From the NCBI GenBank assembly GCA_045534265.1, contig JAZSJH010000006.1, positions 62,001-126,000 of the forward strand: a stretch of 64,000 bases of DNA. Reading direction: 5' to 3'. Position 1 is the stretch's first letter, and each line of letters opens with the position of its first letter. Source of the stretch: CAKVLS01 sp045534265. GTDB lineage: Bacteria > Bacillota > Clostridia > Christensenellales > UBA1242. The notes beneath the pieces are model-generated. The model was not told the origin of the DNA and searched no databases. It saw only the letters and a program-made list of their open reading frames with translations. A program made the translations under genes and the position numbers. Shown piece by piece: positions 25,659 through 34,666 of the stretch.

Positions 25659-26177
25659 ATGGCACAAGATTTACTAGGATTATTTACTCATATGCATACA
25701 GTAGGTATTATATTTTTGGTACTTGCTATGATTTTGATTATCTTAGAATTTTTTATTTCAGGCTTTGGATACTTTGGTATAGCTGGCTGTGCAAGTTTTG
25801 TTATCGCTTTTGTGATTAGACTTATTCAAGGGGCAAACACTATTCAATGGATTGCTATTCTTTTGATTTGTGCAATGATTATTACAAGCTGTGTTCTTCT
25901 TGTGATTAATTCTAAAGAAAAAGGCACCTTTAACAAAAATCCTTTTATTCAAACAGATTCTTCTATCCCAGAAGATTATAGCGATCCACTAGCTGTTTAT
26001 GGGCATCTTCTTGATAAAGAAGGACAACTTGTTACTCAATGTAAACCAATTGGTAAAGCTGAAATTGATGGCGAAATTTATGAGGTTATGGCTTTTGACA
26101 ATGGCTTTATAACAAAAGGTGCAAAAGTTGTTGTCGTTGATGTAGAAGGCGAAACTATTTACGTAGAAAGAATATAA
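25659..26177 (+). CDS. NfeD-like membrane protein
   Basis: 172 residues: about three membrane segments in the first 90 (IIFLVLAMILIILEFFISGFGYFGIAG begins the family, here residues 15-41; then IQWIAILLICAMIITSCVLLVI) and a C-terminal OB-like NfeD domain (GQLVTQCKPIGKAEIDGE... AKVVVVDVEGETIYVERI). NfeD partners of flotillins organise membrane microdomains. It precedes floA by 20 bases. The ribosome binding site is TAGGAGAAATTTT. Confidence 0.88.
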   Translation: MAQDLLGLFTHMHTVGIIFLVLAMILIILEFFISGFGYFGIAGCASFVIAFVIRLIQGANTIQWIAILLICAMIITSCVLLVINSKEKGTFNKNPFIQTDSSIPEDYSDPLAVYGHLLDKEGQLVTQCKPIGKAEIDGEIYEVMAFDNGFITKGAKVVVVDVEGETIYVERI

Positions 26178-26197
26178 TATCTTTTTAGGGGGAAATT

Positions 26198-27220
26198 ATG
26201 TTAAGTTTATTAGGTATGAGCACTGGACTTAAATGGGGACTTATTATTGGTATTCCTACAGTTATATTGATAGCATTGTTTGTTGTATTCATAATTGTAG
26301 TTCCTGTTAAGATTTGGTTTAGAGCGCTTGTTTCTGGAGCACATATATCTATGAGTCGTCTTGTAGGTATGAAGCTTAGAAAAATCGATACAAATATGTT
26401 GATTGAAGCTTATGTTGCTGCAAGAAAAGCAGGTCTTACTATTGATATAAATGAACTAGAAACTCACTATATGGCAGGTGGAGATGTTGTTAGAGTTGTT
26501 AACGCACTTATCTCTGCGCATAGTGCTAAGATAAATCTATCTATTGACACTGCAAAAGCTATTGACCTTGCAGGTAGAGATGTTTTGAATGCTGTAAAAG
26601 TTAGTGTTAACCCAAAAGTTATCGAAACTCCTATGGTATCTGCTATCGCAAAAGACGGTGTAGAACTTAGAGTTAAAGCAAGAGTTACAGTAAGAGCAAA
26701 CATTGGTCGTCTTGTAGGTGGTGCGGGAGAAGAAACAATCCTTGCCAGAGTAGGTGAAGGTATCGTTACAACTGTTGGTTCTGCCGAAGACCATGGCGAA
26801 GTTTTACAAAACCCAGACTTAATTTCAAAGACAGTTCTTGCAAAAGGTCTTGATAGTGGTACTGCTTATGAAATCTTGTCGCTAGATATTGCTGATATTG
26901 ACGTTGGTAGAAATATTGGTGCTCAACTTCGTATGGATACAGCCGAAGCTGAAAAGAGAATTGCTCACGCAAAAGCCGAAGAAAGAAGAGCAATGGCTGT
27001 TGCTGCAGAGCAAGAAATGAGAGCAAAAACTCAAGAAATGAACGCTATAAAAATTGCTGCCGAAGCAGAAGTTCCAAAGGCTATGGCAACTGCCTTTAAG
27101 GAAGGTAAACTAGGTATTATGGATTATTACCGTATGCAAAATGTAGTTGCCGATACAGATATGAGAAACTCTATCGCAAACAGTGATGATACAAAAAAGA
27201 AACCAGGTTCAGGTAGATAA
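26198..27220 (+). CDS. floA: Flotillin-like protein FloA
   Basis: 340 residues, normal for FloA (YqfA). It has one N-terminal membrane hairpin segment (GLIIGIPTVILIALFVVFIIVVPV), an SPFH core (DGVELRVKARVTVRANIGRL, VGGAGEETILARVGEGIV), and an Ala/Glu/Arg-rich coiled coil (AEAEKRIAHAKAEERRAMAV) ending in a short acidic-basic tail. FloA builds lipid-raft-like domains that affect signalling, secretion and wall synthesis. It follows the nfeD-like gene in the standard order. Confidence 0.95.
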   Translation: MLSLLGMSTGLKWGLIIGIPTVILIALFVVFIIVVPVKIWFRALVSGAHISMSRLVGMKLRKIDTNMLIEAYVAARKAGLTIDINELETHYMAGGDVVRVVNALISAHSAKINLSIDTAKAIDLAGRDVLNAVKVSVNPKVIETPMVSAIAKDGVELRVKARVTVRANIGRLVGGAGEETILARVGEGIVTTVGSAEDHGEVLQNPDLISKTVLAKGLDSGTAYEILSLDIADIDVGRNIGAQLRMDTAEAEKRIAHAKAEERRAMAVAAEQEMRAKTQEMNAIKIAAEAEVPKAMATAFKEGKLGIMDYYRMQNVVADTDMRNSIANSDDTKKKPGSGR

Positions 27221-27245
27221 CAAAAACACATAAAGGAGTAAGGCA

Positions 27246-27848
27246 ATGCAAGTAGAAATTGTGCTTTTGGCTGTATTTTCTATATTGTTTATCCTTTCTT
27301 TGCTTGTATATAATTTTGGAGATAAGATACCTCTTAAAAAGAAAGACAAAAAAGCAAAACCAGAGAAGAAAAAGTCTCCAAATATTGTAAAAACTGAGGG
27401 TGAAAAAGAAGAGAAAAAAGAAGAAAAACAAAAAGTCAAACCTGTCTCAAAAAAGACAACAAGACCTGTTCTTCTATCTCCAGCCCCTATGGAGCAAAAA
27501 AAGTTAGAAGCTCCTAAGCAAGAAAGTTCTAGACATAGAGTAATAGATGATGCAGAAATTAATGAAATAAGAAAGTTTATCGAAAGTAAGCCCGAACAAC
27601 AAGCTCCAAGACAAGGACTTTCGGATTATAACAAAATAGAAACTTTTGGTGACGTTATTGATCTTGATGATACTTATCCAAATATTGTTGGAGAGTATAA
27701 TCCATATGTTAACAGACCACAAAGATCTGGTGAAAGTGAATTTATGAAAAATCGTGGTGACGATAAAAAGTTGTACGAAGAATTGAAAAATATGTCTCCA
27801 GAGATGAAAAAAATAATTATGGCAGATATATTAAAGAAAAAAAATTAA
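27246..27848 (+). CDS. Hypothetical membrane-anchored, Lys/Glu-rich protein in the flotillin operon
   Basis: 200 residues, not recognised. One N-terminal membrane segment (IVLLAVFSILFILSLLVYNF, residues 4-23), then a highly charged, probably disordered cytosolic region (Lys/Glu/Pro-rich to about 100), and a more ordered C-terminal end (YEELKNMSPEMKKIIMADIL). It starts 25 bases after floA with AAGGAGTAAGG and ends in the operon terminator, so it belongs to the nfeD-floA unit. A role at flotillin membrane domains is inference from position only. Confidence 0.7.
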   Translation: MQVEIVLLAVFSILFILSLLVYNFGDKIPLKKKDKKAKPEKKKSPNIVKTEGEKEEKKEEKQKVKPVSKKTTRPVLLSPAPMEQKKLEAPKQESSRHRVIDDAEINEIRKFIESKPEQQAPRQGLSDYNKIETFGDVIDLDDTYPNIVGEYNPYVNRPQRSGESEFMKNRGDDKKLYEELKNMSPEMKKIIMADILKKKN

Positions 27849-27880
27849 AACCTATGCAAAAATTGCATAGGCTTTTTTTT
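27847..27880 (+). terminator. Intrinsic terminator of the nfeD-floA operon
   Basis: AAACCTATGCAA / TTGCATAGGCTTTTTTTT, perfect 10-pair stem. Confidence 0.9.
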
Positions 27881-27931
27881 GTGCTAGATGTTGATGTTTT
27901 TTCATATGTATAAACATAGGAGAAAAACGAA

Positions 27932-28186
27932 ATGAGTATTATAAACGAAGTTTTTTCAGCTCTTGATGTGGACAATCTAACTGACACATATAGATATTAT
28001 AATCTGGGTGGAAAAGTTGTTTATATAGAAAATTTTGTTAGGGTAAATACATTTTCTCAAACAGAAATAGTTCTAAAACTAAAAAAAGGCTTAATAAAAG
28101 TTTCTGGAGATGGGCTTATTATTGAAGAGCTAAACCAGTCTAGCCTTGTGATAAAGGGCGTGATAAAAGGGGTTGATGTGTATTGA
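27932..28186 (+). CDS. yqfC: Sporulation protein YqfC
   Basis: 84 residues. YabP/YqfC family: GGKVVYIENFVRVNTFSQTE and the beta-strand repeat ending VIKGVIKGVDVY match the family (YIEN-x-x-x-I-x-x-Y-x-x-x-x-I-x-l). In Bacillus, yqfC and yqfD are made in the mother cell under sigma-E. It overlaps yqfD by 4 bases, implying coupling. Ribosome binding site TAGGAGAAAA. Confidence 0.85.
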   Translation: MSIINEVFSALDVDNLTDTYRYYNLGGKVVYIENFVRVNTFSQTEIVLKLKKGLIKVSGDGLIIEELNQSSLVIKGVIKGVDVY

Positions 28187-29322
28187 AATTTTGGCAAAAA
28201 ATCCCCGGAAAAGTAAAAATTAGCCTGCAAGGTCTAAATGTTGAAAAATTTATTAACTATATCACAAATGCTGGCTTTTTTGTGTTGAGGGCAAAAAGGA
28301 AAGAATATAATCGCTTTGAGCTTGTTGTATACTCAAAAGATAGCCAAAAAATTATAGAAAATGCCCAAAAATTTGGCTATAAAATAGAGATAAAAAGTGT
28401 CTTTGGGTTTTATAAAATAGCTGATTTTATTTTCAAAAGATTTGCTTTGATTGTGAGTTTAATTTTTTGTTTGTCTGTGTATTTATTTAGTAATTTGTTT
28501 GTTTGGTCAATAAACATAAATGGAATAAATAACCTTTCAAAAGGTGAAATAATAACCTATCTTAAAGAAAACAATATAGGAGTAGGCAAAGTTAAAACAA
28601 ACATAAACGCCGAAGAACTGGAAAAGAATTTGTTGAATCATTTTAAGCAGATATCTCTTGTGTCGGTTTACTTGTATGGAAATAGTGTTAATATCAATAT
28701 AAGCGAAAGGCTTTCTCAAAGTTATCTTGATTATAGCCCGATATTATCGGAATATGACGGTGTTGTTAAAGAGTTTACTTTGGTCTCTGGCACATCAAAT
28801 CTTAAGGTAGGAGATATTATAAGGCAGGGGGATATTTTGGTCTTGCCATATATTATAGATAATGCAGGTAAGAAAAAATCTATAAAACCACAAGCAAATA
28901 TTGTGGTAGAAGTTGATTTTAATGAGACAATAATATATAATGAAAATAGAGAAATATTAGAAGATACGGGCGTTTGTACTACATCTTATAATGTATCTCT
29001 GTTCGGCTTAAAATTTAGAAAAGATAAACCTTGCCCTTATACAAATTATCGCAAGGAAACAAGAGAATACTTCGTCTTAAATAATCTGTTTTTGCCGGTT
29101 AAAAAGGTTGAAACGGTGTATTATGAGCAAAACTATGTTTCAAGGTTTATCGCCTTTGAAACAGTAAAAGGCGACCTTATAAAAAAAGCTTATGAAAACC
29201 TTAATGGTAAAGCAAAGAGTTTTGAGATTTTAAGCAAAGATCACAACATTATAAAAAATGGTAATGAATATTATATAACCGCTACATGTAAAGCAGTGGT
29301 TTGTATTGGAGAAAAATTATGA
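28183..29322 (+). CDS. yqfD: Sporulation membrane protein YqfD
   Basis: 379 residues with the family's cytosolic start (KVKISLQGLNVEKFINYITN), one central membrane segment (FALIVSLIFCLSVYLFSNLF, about 86-105) and the INGINNLSKGEIITYLKENN POTRA-like region, then VYLYGNSVNINISER. YqfD is a sigma-E-dependent sporulation protein of unknown biochemical role. TTG start with AAAGGGG. Its stop overlaps the ybeY ATG. Confidence 0.92.
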   Translation: MKFWQKIPGKVKISLQGLNVEKFINYITNAGFFVLRAKRKEYNRFELVVYSKDSQKIIENAQKFGYKIEIKSVFGFYKIADFIFKRFALIVSLIFCLSVYLFSNLFVWSININGINNLSKGEIITYLKENNIGVGKVKTNINAEELEKNLLNHFKQISLVSVYLYGNSVNINISERLSQSYLDYSPILSEYDGVVKEFTLVSGTSNLKVGDIIRQGDILVLPYIIDNAGKKKSIKPQANIVVEVDFNETIIYNENREILEDTGVCTTSYNVSLFGLKFRKDKPCPYTNYRKETREYFVLNNLFLPVKKVETVYYEQNYVSRFIAFETVKGDLIKKAYENLNGKAKSFEILSKDHNIIKNGNEYYITATCKAVVCIGEKL

Positions 29323-29828
29323 TTATAACAACAAATATTATGCAAAGTAGAGCTAGTAACAAATTAACTCGAAAGCTCTTAAAATATACACTAAAAGTCG
29401 TAGGAGCTAAACTTACTAAAGTCTCCGTAGATGTTAGTTTTGTGTCTAAAGAAGAGATTAAAAAACTAAACAAAGACTTTAGAAATGTGGACAAAGTGAC
29501 AGACGTACTGTCCTTTCCTAATCTAAATCTTAAACCTTATCAAAGGATTAATATAAAAGATTATCCAAACGACGTAAATCCAGAGACTAAGCATTTGCAC
29601 CTTGGAGACATTATCATATGCGAAGATGTCGCAAGAGAGCAAGCCCAAGAATATGGTCACGCTTTTGAAAGAGAAGTTTACTATCTATTAGAGCACGGCT
29701 ATCTTCATTTGCTTGGTTTTGATCATATAGAAGATGCAGACAAAGTTTTGATGAGATTTGTAGAAGAAAAGGTTTTGTCAAAATTCAAAATTTACAGAAG
29801 AGAGTATGTTGATGTCAAAGAAAATTAA
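29319..29828 (+). CDS. ybeY: Endoribonuclease YbeY
   Basis: 169 residues. The metal-binding motif EHGYLHLLGFDHIED (H-x3-H-x5-H) marks YbeY, a single-strand RNase that matures 16S rRNA 3' ends and helps 70S quality control. DKVTDVLSFP is the second conserved block. I chose ATG 29319 (GGAGAAAAATT upstream) over an upstream TTG in frame. It overlaps yqfD (ATGA) and era. Confidence 0.96.
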   Translation: MIITTNIMQSRASNKLTRKLLKYTLKVVGAKLTKVSVDVSFVSKEEIKKLNKDFRNVDKVTDVLSFPNLNLKPYQRINIKDYPNDVNPETKHLHLGDIIICEDVAREQAQEYGHAFEREVYYLLEHGYLHLLGFDHIEDADKVLMRFVEEKVLSKFKIYRREYVDVKEN

Positions 29829-30720
29829 AAGTGGTTTTGTAGCAATAGTTGGCAGACCAAACGCAGGAAAAAGCACTCTTGTTAATGCTTTGGTTGGACA
29901 AAAGGTAAGTATAGTATCGCCAAAAGCCCAAACAACAAGAAACAATATAATGGGTATCCTAAATGAAGATAATTATCAAATTATTTTTGTAGATACCCCG
30001 GGACAAAATAATGCAAAAAGTCACCTAGATGACTATATGCAAAAGAGCATAAAAGGTGCTGTTAGTGGCGTAGATGTTTTGGTTGTCGCATTAGACGGAA
30101 CAAAAGACATATCAAACACAGACAGAGAAATAATTGGAAAATATGCCGACCTTGAAATTCCAATTATCCTTGTTATTACAAAAATAGACGCTATAAAAGA
30201 CGAAAAGCTTTTCAAAATGCTTGCCAGCCTTAATGATATTCAAAAGGTAGCCGAAATAGTTCCCGTTTCTAGCATTAAGAGTAAAAATATTGACGAACTT
30301 GTAAAAGTTCTTCTAAATTACTTGCCAGAAATAAACGAAGAAGATAAGTATTTTGATGATGATATGTATACAGATAAGTCTCTTAAATTTATTTGTAGCG
30401 AAATAATAAGAGAAAAGGCTTTGTACTTTCTTGATAAAGAGATTCCGCACGGTATAGCTGTTTCTATTATAAAATATGAAGAAGGTGACACTCTAACCAC
30501 TATTGACGCTGAGATTATTTGTGAAAAAGACAGCCACAAGAATATAGTCATTGGCAAGGGTGGTAGTATGCTTAAAAAAATAGGCCACGAAGCTAGAGTT
30601 TCTTTCCAAAAGGTTATCCAACAAAAAGTTGACTTAAGACTTTGGGTTAGGGTAAAAGAAAACTGGAGAGATAACCTAGGTTTTCTAAATGACATTGGTT
30701 ACAACAACAAAGATATCTAA
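29812..30720 (+). CDS. era: GTPase Era
   Basis: About 302 residues. G1 GRPNAGKST, G3 DTPGQ, G4 TKID and a C-terminal KH domain (IVIGKGGSMLKKIGHEAR) define Era, which binds the 3' end of 16S rRNA during 30S assembly. ATG 29806 is also in frame; I prefer 29812 because the AGAGAG ribosome binding site would be too close to the first ATG. It follows ybeY, and both act on 16S maturation. Confidence 0.96.
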   Translation: MSKKIKSGFVAIVGRPNAGKSTLVNALVGQKVSIVSPKAQTTRNNIMGILNEDNYQIIFVDTPGQNNAKSHLDDYMQKSIKGAVSGVDVLVVALDGTKDISNTDREIIGKYADLEIPIILVITKIDAIKDEKLFKMLASLNDIQKVAEIVPVSSIKSKNIDELVKVLLNYLPEINEEDKYFDDDMYTDKSLKFICSEIIREKALYFLDKEIPHGIAVSIIKYEEGDTLTTIDAEIICEKDSHKNIVIGKGGSMLKKIGHEARVSFQKVIQQKVDLRLWVRVKENWRDNLGFLNDIGYNNKDI

Positions 30721-30770
30721 GTATCAAAATTTTGTTTTTGCATATAATATCATATAAGGGAGGTATTGTT

Positions 30771-30920
30771 ATGCACGAATTTCAATGGAATTTAATGAAA
30801 GATTTTTTACAAACGGGTAATTTTGGCTCTTATGAGCTTTATAGGAACCTTACTATGAGTGATGAGCTATTTGACAAAAAATACCCAACTTATGAAGAAA
30901 CTGAGGAGAGAGTTCAATAA
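30771..30920 (+). CDS. yqzL: YqzL family small protein
   Basis: 49 residues. MHEFQWNLMKDFLQTGNFGSYELY matches in its core YqzL (W-x-x-F-x-QTGN-x-x-x-YLLY), a tiny protein usually encoded between era and recO, as here. Unknown function. Excellent GGGAGG ribosome binding site and a TATAAT about 25 bases upstream (30743-30748), so it may be transcribed separately. The charged tail (KKYPTYEETEERVQ) extends beyond the usual length. Confidence 0.85.
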   Translation: MHEFQWNLMKDFLQTGNFGSYELYRNLTMSDELFDKKYPTYEETEERVQ

Positions 30921-30924
30921 ATAT

Positions 30925-31641
30925 ATGGATATAAGGGCAAAGGGGCTAGTAGTTGCTTCACGCGATTTTGGCGAAAAGGACAAGCTACTTACAATATTAA
31001 CACTTGAATATGGCAAACTCACCTGCAAGGCAAGGGGAGTAAAAGCTCCAAAAAGCAAACTTAAGATGCAAACCCAGCCCTTTTGTTTTGCCGACTTTGA
31101 AATGGTAAAATCGGGTAATACCTATACATTGACGGGCGGCAATATAATTGATAGTTTTTTTGATATAGTATCTAATATCGAAAAGTTTGAGTATGGTTAT
31201 GCTATCCTTGAAGTTTTAGACAAAATAAGTAAAGAAAACGAAGATATTTCGCGTTCGCTTATTTTTGGACTTAGGGTTTTGAAAAATTTATGTTATAGCG
31301 ATTTGCCAGCAGGACTTTTGTTTACACACTTTCTTCTTAATATATTTAGAGAAGAAGGTTTTGAGATTAACACCGATAAATGTTTTTCTTGCAAAACAAA
31401 GTTTATGGGCGAAACATTTTTTGATTTTGAAAGTGGCGAAATCGTATGTAAAAATTGTAAGTCACTTGATAGTATGGCTATACCGCCGGCAGTTTTTAAT
31501 TGTTTGAGAATTATCAATCAAACAAGCGAAGATGCTCTAAAAAACCTAAAATTTAAGGAAGAATACATAAACGCTTGCAACATACTTTTGCGAAAAAATT
31601 TCGAAACAAAATTTATGTGCAGGCTCAAAAGTTTTGCCTAA
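30925..31641 (+). CDS. recO: DNA repair/recombination mediator RecO
   Basis: 238 residues: N-terminal OB fold (IRAKGLVVASRDFGEKDKLL), helical middle, and a zinc finger CFSCKTKF ... CKNCK near residue 155-180. RecO loads RecA with RecR and anneals single strands. I chose ATG 30925 because the family begins there; the upstream in-frame ATGs lie inside yqzL. The GAGGAG upstream is at an unusually long distance (16 bases). Confidence 0.93.
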   Translation: MDIRAKGLVVASRDFGEKDKLLTILTLEYGKLTCKARGVKAPKSKLKMQTQPFCFADFEMVKSGNTYTLTGGNIIDSFFDIVSNIEKFEYGYAILEVLDKISKENEDISRSLIFGLRVLKNLCYSDLPAGLLFTHFLLNIFREEGFEINTDKCFSCKTKFMGETFFDFESGEIVCKNCKSLDSMAIPPAVFNCLRIINQTSEDALKNLKFKEEYINACNILLRKNFETKFMCRLKSFA

Positions 31642-31653
31642 AAAAATATTATA

Positions 31654-31695
31654 AAAATCGACTAAATAATTTGGATATTTAGTTGATTTTTTTTT
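31654..31695 (+). terminator. Intrinsic terminator after recO
   Basis: AAATCGACTAAAT / ATTTAGTTGATTT stem (one G-U pair) followed by a run of T. Confidence 0.8.
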
Positions 31696-31746
31696 GCAAT
31701 AGTGGTACTCTAAAGTAGTCGAAATTATATGGAGGAAAAATTATTT

Positions 31747-34392
31747 ATGGCAAAAAAATATGTTTACTTGTTTAGCGAAGGCGACGCAAGTATGAGAGAA
31801 TTGCTAGGTGGTAAAGGTGCTAACCTTGCTGAAATGACTAAACTTGGTCTTCCAGTTCCACAAGGTTTTACTATTTCTACTGAAGCATGTACACAATATT
31901 ATGAAGACGGAAAACAAATCAACCCTGCTATCCAAGCAGAAATTTTGGAAAACATTGAAAAGATGGAAAAAATCACTGGCAAAAAGTTCGGTGATAAAGA
32001 AAATCCACTTCTTGTTTCTGTTCGTTCTGGTGCAAGAGCATCTATGCCTGGTATGATGGACACAATCCTTAACCTAGGTCTTAACGAAGAAGTAGTAGAA
32101 GTTCTTTCTGCTAAATCTGGTAACCCAAGATGGGCTTGGGACTGCTACAGAAGATTTATCCAAATGTTCTCTGACGTAGTTATGGAAGTTGGTAAGAAAT
32201 ATTTTGAAAAACTTATTGACGAAATGAAAGAAAGAAAAGGTATCGAATATGACGTTGACCTTACTGCAGAAGATTTGAAAGAACTTGCAAATCAATTCAA
32301 AGCAGAATACAAAAAACAACTTGGTTCTGATTTCCCATCTGATCCAAAAGTTCAATTGTTTGAAGCTGTAAAAGCTGTATTCCGTTCTTGGGATAACCCT
32401 AGAGCAAACATCTATCGTATGGACCACGACATTCCATACAGCTGGGGTACTGCTGTTAACGTTCAAATGATGGCATTTGGTAACATGGGCGAAACATCTG
32501 GTACTGGTGTTGCATTTACTCGTAACCCAGCAACTGGTGAAAAAGGTCTTATGGGTGAGTTCCTTATGAACGCACAAGGTGAAGACGTTGTTGCGGGCGT
32601 TAGAACACCAATGCCTATCGCAAAAATGTCTGAAGTTATGCCAGAAGTTTACGAACAATTCCTAAACATCTGCAATACACTAGAAAATCACTACAGAGAT
32701 ATGCAAGATATGGAGTTTACTATCGAAGATAAGAAACTTTATATGCTACAAACTAGAAATGGTAAGAGAACAGCTGCAGCTGCTATTAGAATTGCTTGTG
32801 ACCTTATTGATGAAGGTATGATTACAGAACAAGAAGCTGTTATGCAAATTGATGCAAAAACACTTGATATGCTTCTTCACCCAACATTTGATGCTGCTGC
32901 TCTAAAATCTGCAGACAAAAACAATGTTATCGGTACTGGTATTGCTGCATCTCCAGGTGCTGCTACAGGTACAGTTGTGTTTACAGCTGAAGATGCTGTT
33001 ATTCATGGCAAAAACAAAGAAAGAGTAGTTCTAGTAAGACTAGAAACTAGCCCAGAAGATATCGAAGGTATGAAATATGCTCAAGGTATCTTGACAGTTC
33101 GTGGTGGTCAAACATCTCACGCTGCCGTTGTTGCTCGTGGTATGGGTACTTGCTGCGTATCTGGTTGTGGCGATATTAAGATGGACGAAGAAAACAAATG
33201 CTTCACACTTGCTGGAAAGACTTTCCACGAAGGTGACTACATTTCTCTTGATGGTTCTACTGGTAAAATCTATGATTGCGAAATCAAGACAGTTCCAGCT
33301 GACCCTAACAGCGGATACTTTGGCCGTATCATGAAACTTGCTGACAAGTTTAGAGCTCTAGGCGTTAGAACAAACGCTGATAGCCCAGCAGACGCTAGAC
33401 GTGCTGTTGAACTTGGTGCAGAAGGTATTGGTCTATGCCGTACAGAGCATATGTTCTTCGAACCAGACAGAATTGGCGCATTCAGAGAAATGATTTGTTC
33501 TGACTCTGTAGAAGAAAGAACTGCAGCTCTTAACAAAATCGAGCCAATGCAACAATCTGACTTTGAAGGTCTATTTGAAGCTCTTCAAGGCAACCCAGTT
33601 ACTATCAGATTCTTGGATCCACCTCTACATGAGTTCGTTCCTACAGAAGAAGCTGATATCAAAGCTTTAGCTCAAGCTAAAGGTAAAACTGTTGAACAAA
33701 TCAAACAATATATCGTTGACCTTCATGAAACAAACCCAATGATGGGTCACCGTGGTTGCAGACTAACAGTTACATATCCTGAAATTGCAGCAATGCAAAC
33801 AAGAGCCGTAATCAAAGCTGCTATCGCTGTTCAAGCAAGACATGCTGATTGGAAGATTGTTCCAGAAATTATGATTCCACTTGTTGGCGAAATCAAAGAA
33901 CTTGCTTTCGTTAAGAAAATCGTTGTTGAAACAGCTGATGAAGTAATCAAAGCTGCTGGAAGCAACCTAAAATATGAAGTTGGTACTATGATCGAAATTC
34001 CTCGTGCAGCTCTTACTGCTGACGAAATCGCTAAAGAAGCTGAATTCTTCTGCTTCGGTACTAACGACCTAACTCAAATGACATTCGGCTTCAGCCGTGA
34101 TGACGCTGGTAAATTCTTGACTGCTTACTACAGATCTAAGATTTATGAATCAGACCCATTCGCAAGACTTGACACTAATGGTGTTGGTAAACTTATGGAT
34201 ATGTCAGTAAAACTAGGAAGAGCAACTCGTTCATCTCTTCACTGCGGTATCTGTGGTGAACACGGTGGCGACCCATCTTCTATCGAATTCTGCCATGCTA
34301 TTGGTCTAAACTATGTTTCTTGCTCACCATTTAGAGTGCCTATCGCAAGACTAGCTGCTGCTCAAGCAAACATCAAAAACCCAAGAAAATAA
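31747..34392 (+). CDS. ppdK: Pyruvate, phosphate dikinase
   Basis: 881 residues, normal for the family. N-terminal ATP-grasp domain (GGKGANLAEMTKLGLPVPQGF), the phosphohistidine domain with GGQTSHAAVVARGMGTCCVSG (catalytic His), and the C-terminal PEP/pyruvate barrel with LHCGICGEHGGDP (catalytic Cys). It converts PEP, AMP and PPi with pyruvate, ATP and Pi. Codon choice here is more biased than in neighbours, with long runs of favoured codons, as in a very highly expressed gene. I chose ATG 31747; an ATG at 31729 lies inside the GGAGGA ribosome binding site. No PDRP regulator is adjacent. Confidence 0.98.
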   Translation: MAKKYVYLFSEGDASMRELLGGKGANLAEMTKLGLPVPQGFTISTEACTQYYEDGKQINPAIQAEILENIEKMEKITGKKFGDKENPLLVSVRSGARASMPGMMDTILNLGLNEEVVEVLSAKSGNPRWAWDCYRRFIQMFSDVVMEVGKKYFEKLIDEMKERKGIEYDVDLTAEDLKELANQFKAEYKKQLGSDFPSDPKVQLFEAVKAVFRSWDNPRANIYRMDHDIPYSWGTAVNVQMMAFGNMGETSGTGVAFTRNPATGEKGLMGEFLMNAQGEDVVAGVRTPMPIAKMSEVMPEVYEQFLNICNTLENHYRDMQDMEFTIEDKKLYMLQTRNGKRTAAAAIRIACDLIDEGMITEQEAVMQIDAKTLDMLLHPTFDAAALKSADKNNVIGTGIAASPGAATGTVVFTAEDAVIHGKNKERVVLVRLETSPEDIEGMKYAQGILTVRGGQTSHAAVVARGMGTCCVSGCGDIKMDEENKCFTLAGKTFHEGDYISLDGSTGKIYDCEIKTVPADPNSGYFGRIMKLADKFRALGVRTNADSPADARRAVELGAEGIGLCRTEHMFFEPDRIGAFREMICSDSVEERTAALNKIEPMQQSDFEGLFEALQGNPVTIRFLDPPLHEFVPTEEADIKALAQAKGKTVEQIKQYIVDLHETNPMMGHRGCRLTVTYPEIAAMQTRAVIKAAIAVQARHADWKIVPEIMIPLVGEIKELAFVKKIVVETADEVIKAAGSNLKYEVGTMIEIPRAALTADEIAKEAEFFCFGTNDLTQMTFGFSRDDAGKFLTAYYRSKIYESDPFARLDTNGVGKLMDMSVKLGRATRSSLHCGICGEHGGDPSSIEFCHAIGLNYVSCSPFRVPIARLAAAQANIKNPRK

Positions 34393-34408
34393 TTTTGAGT
34401 TTAATATT

Positions 34409-34444
34409 AAGATAACCCTAACATAATAGGGTTATCTTTTTTTT
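34409..34444 (+). terminator. Intrinsic terminator after ppdK
   Basis: AAGATAACCCTA / TAGGGTTATCTTTTTTTT, perfect 12-pair stem. Confidence 0.95.
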
Positions 34445-34666
34445 ACTTTTTTATAAAATGAAATTTTTAGTTATTTTTAGATATGATAACTTTTGTTGAT
34501 AATAATTATAAAAATATAATTAATTTGATTAAAAAAATGTAAAATACATCAATTTTAATAACTTTTTTATAAAAAAACATTAAAATTAAAAATTTTTCAA
34601 AATAAAAAAAGGAAAAACGATTTTTGCGTCTAATTAATAGGTATTAGGTTTTTTATCGGAGAGATA

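Noticed and set aside
32074..32658. A 194-residue reading frame on the minus strand inside ppdK
   Set aside because: It lies fully within a clear PPDK gene, has a composition typical of an antisense frame in biased codons, and matches no family.
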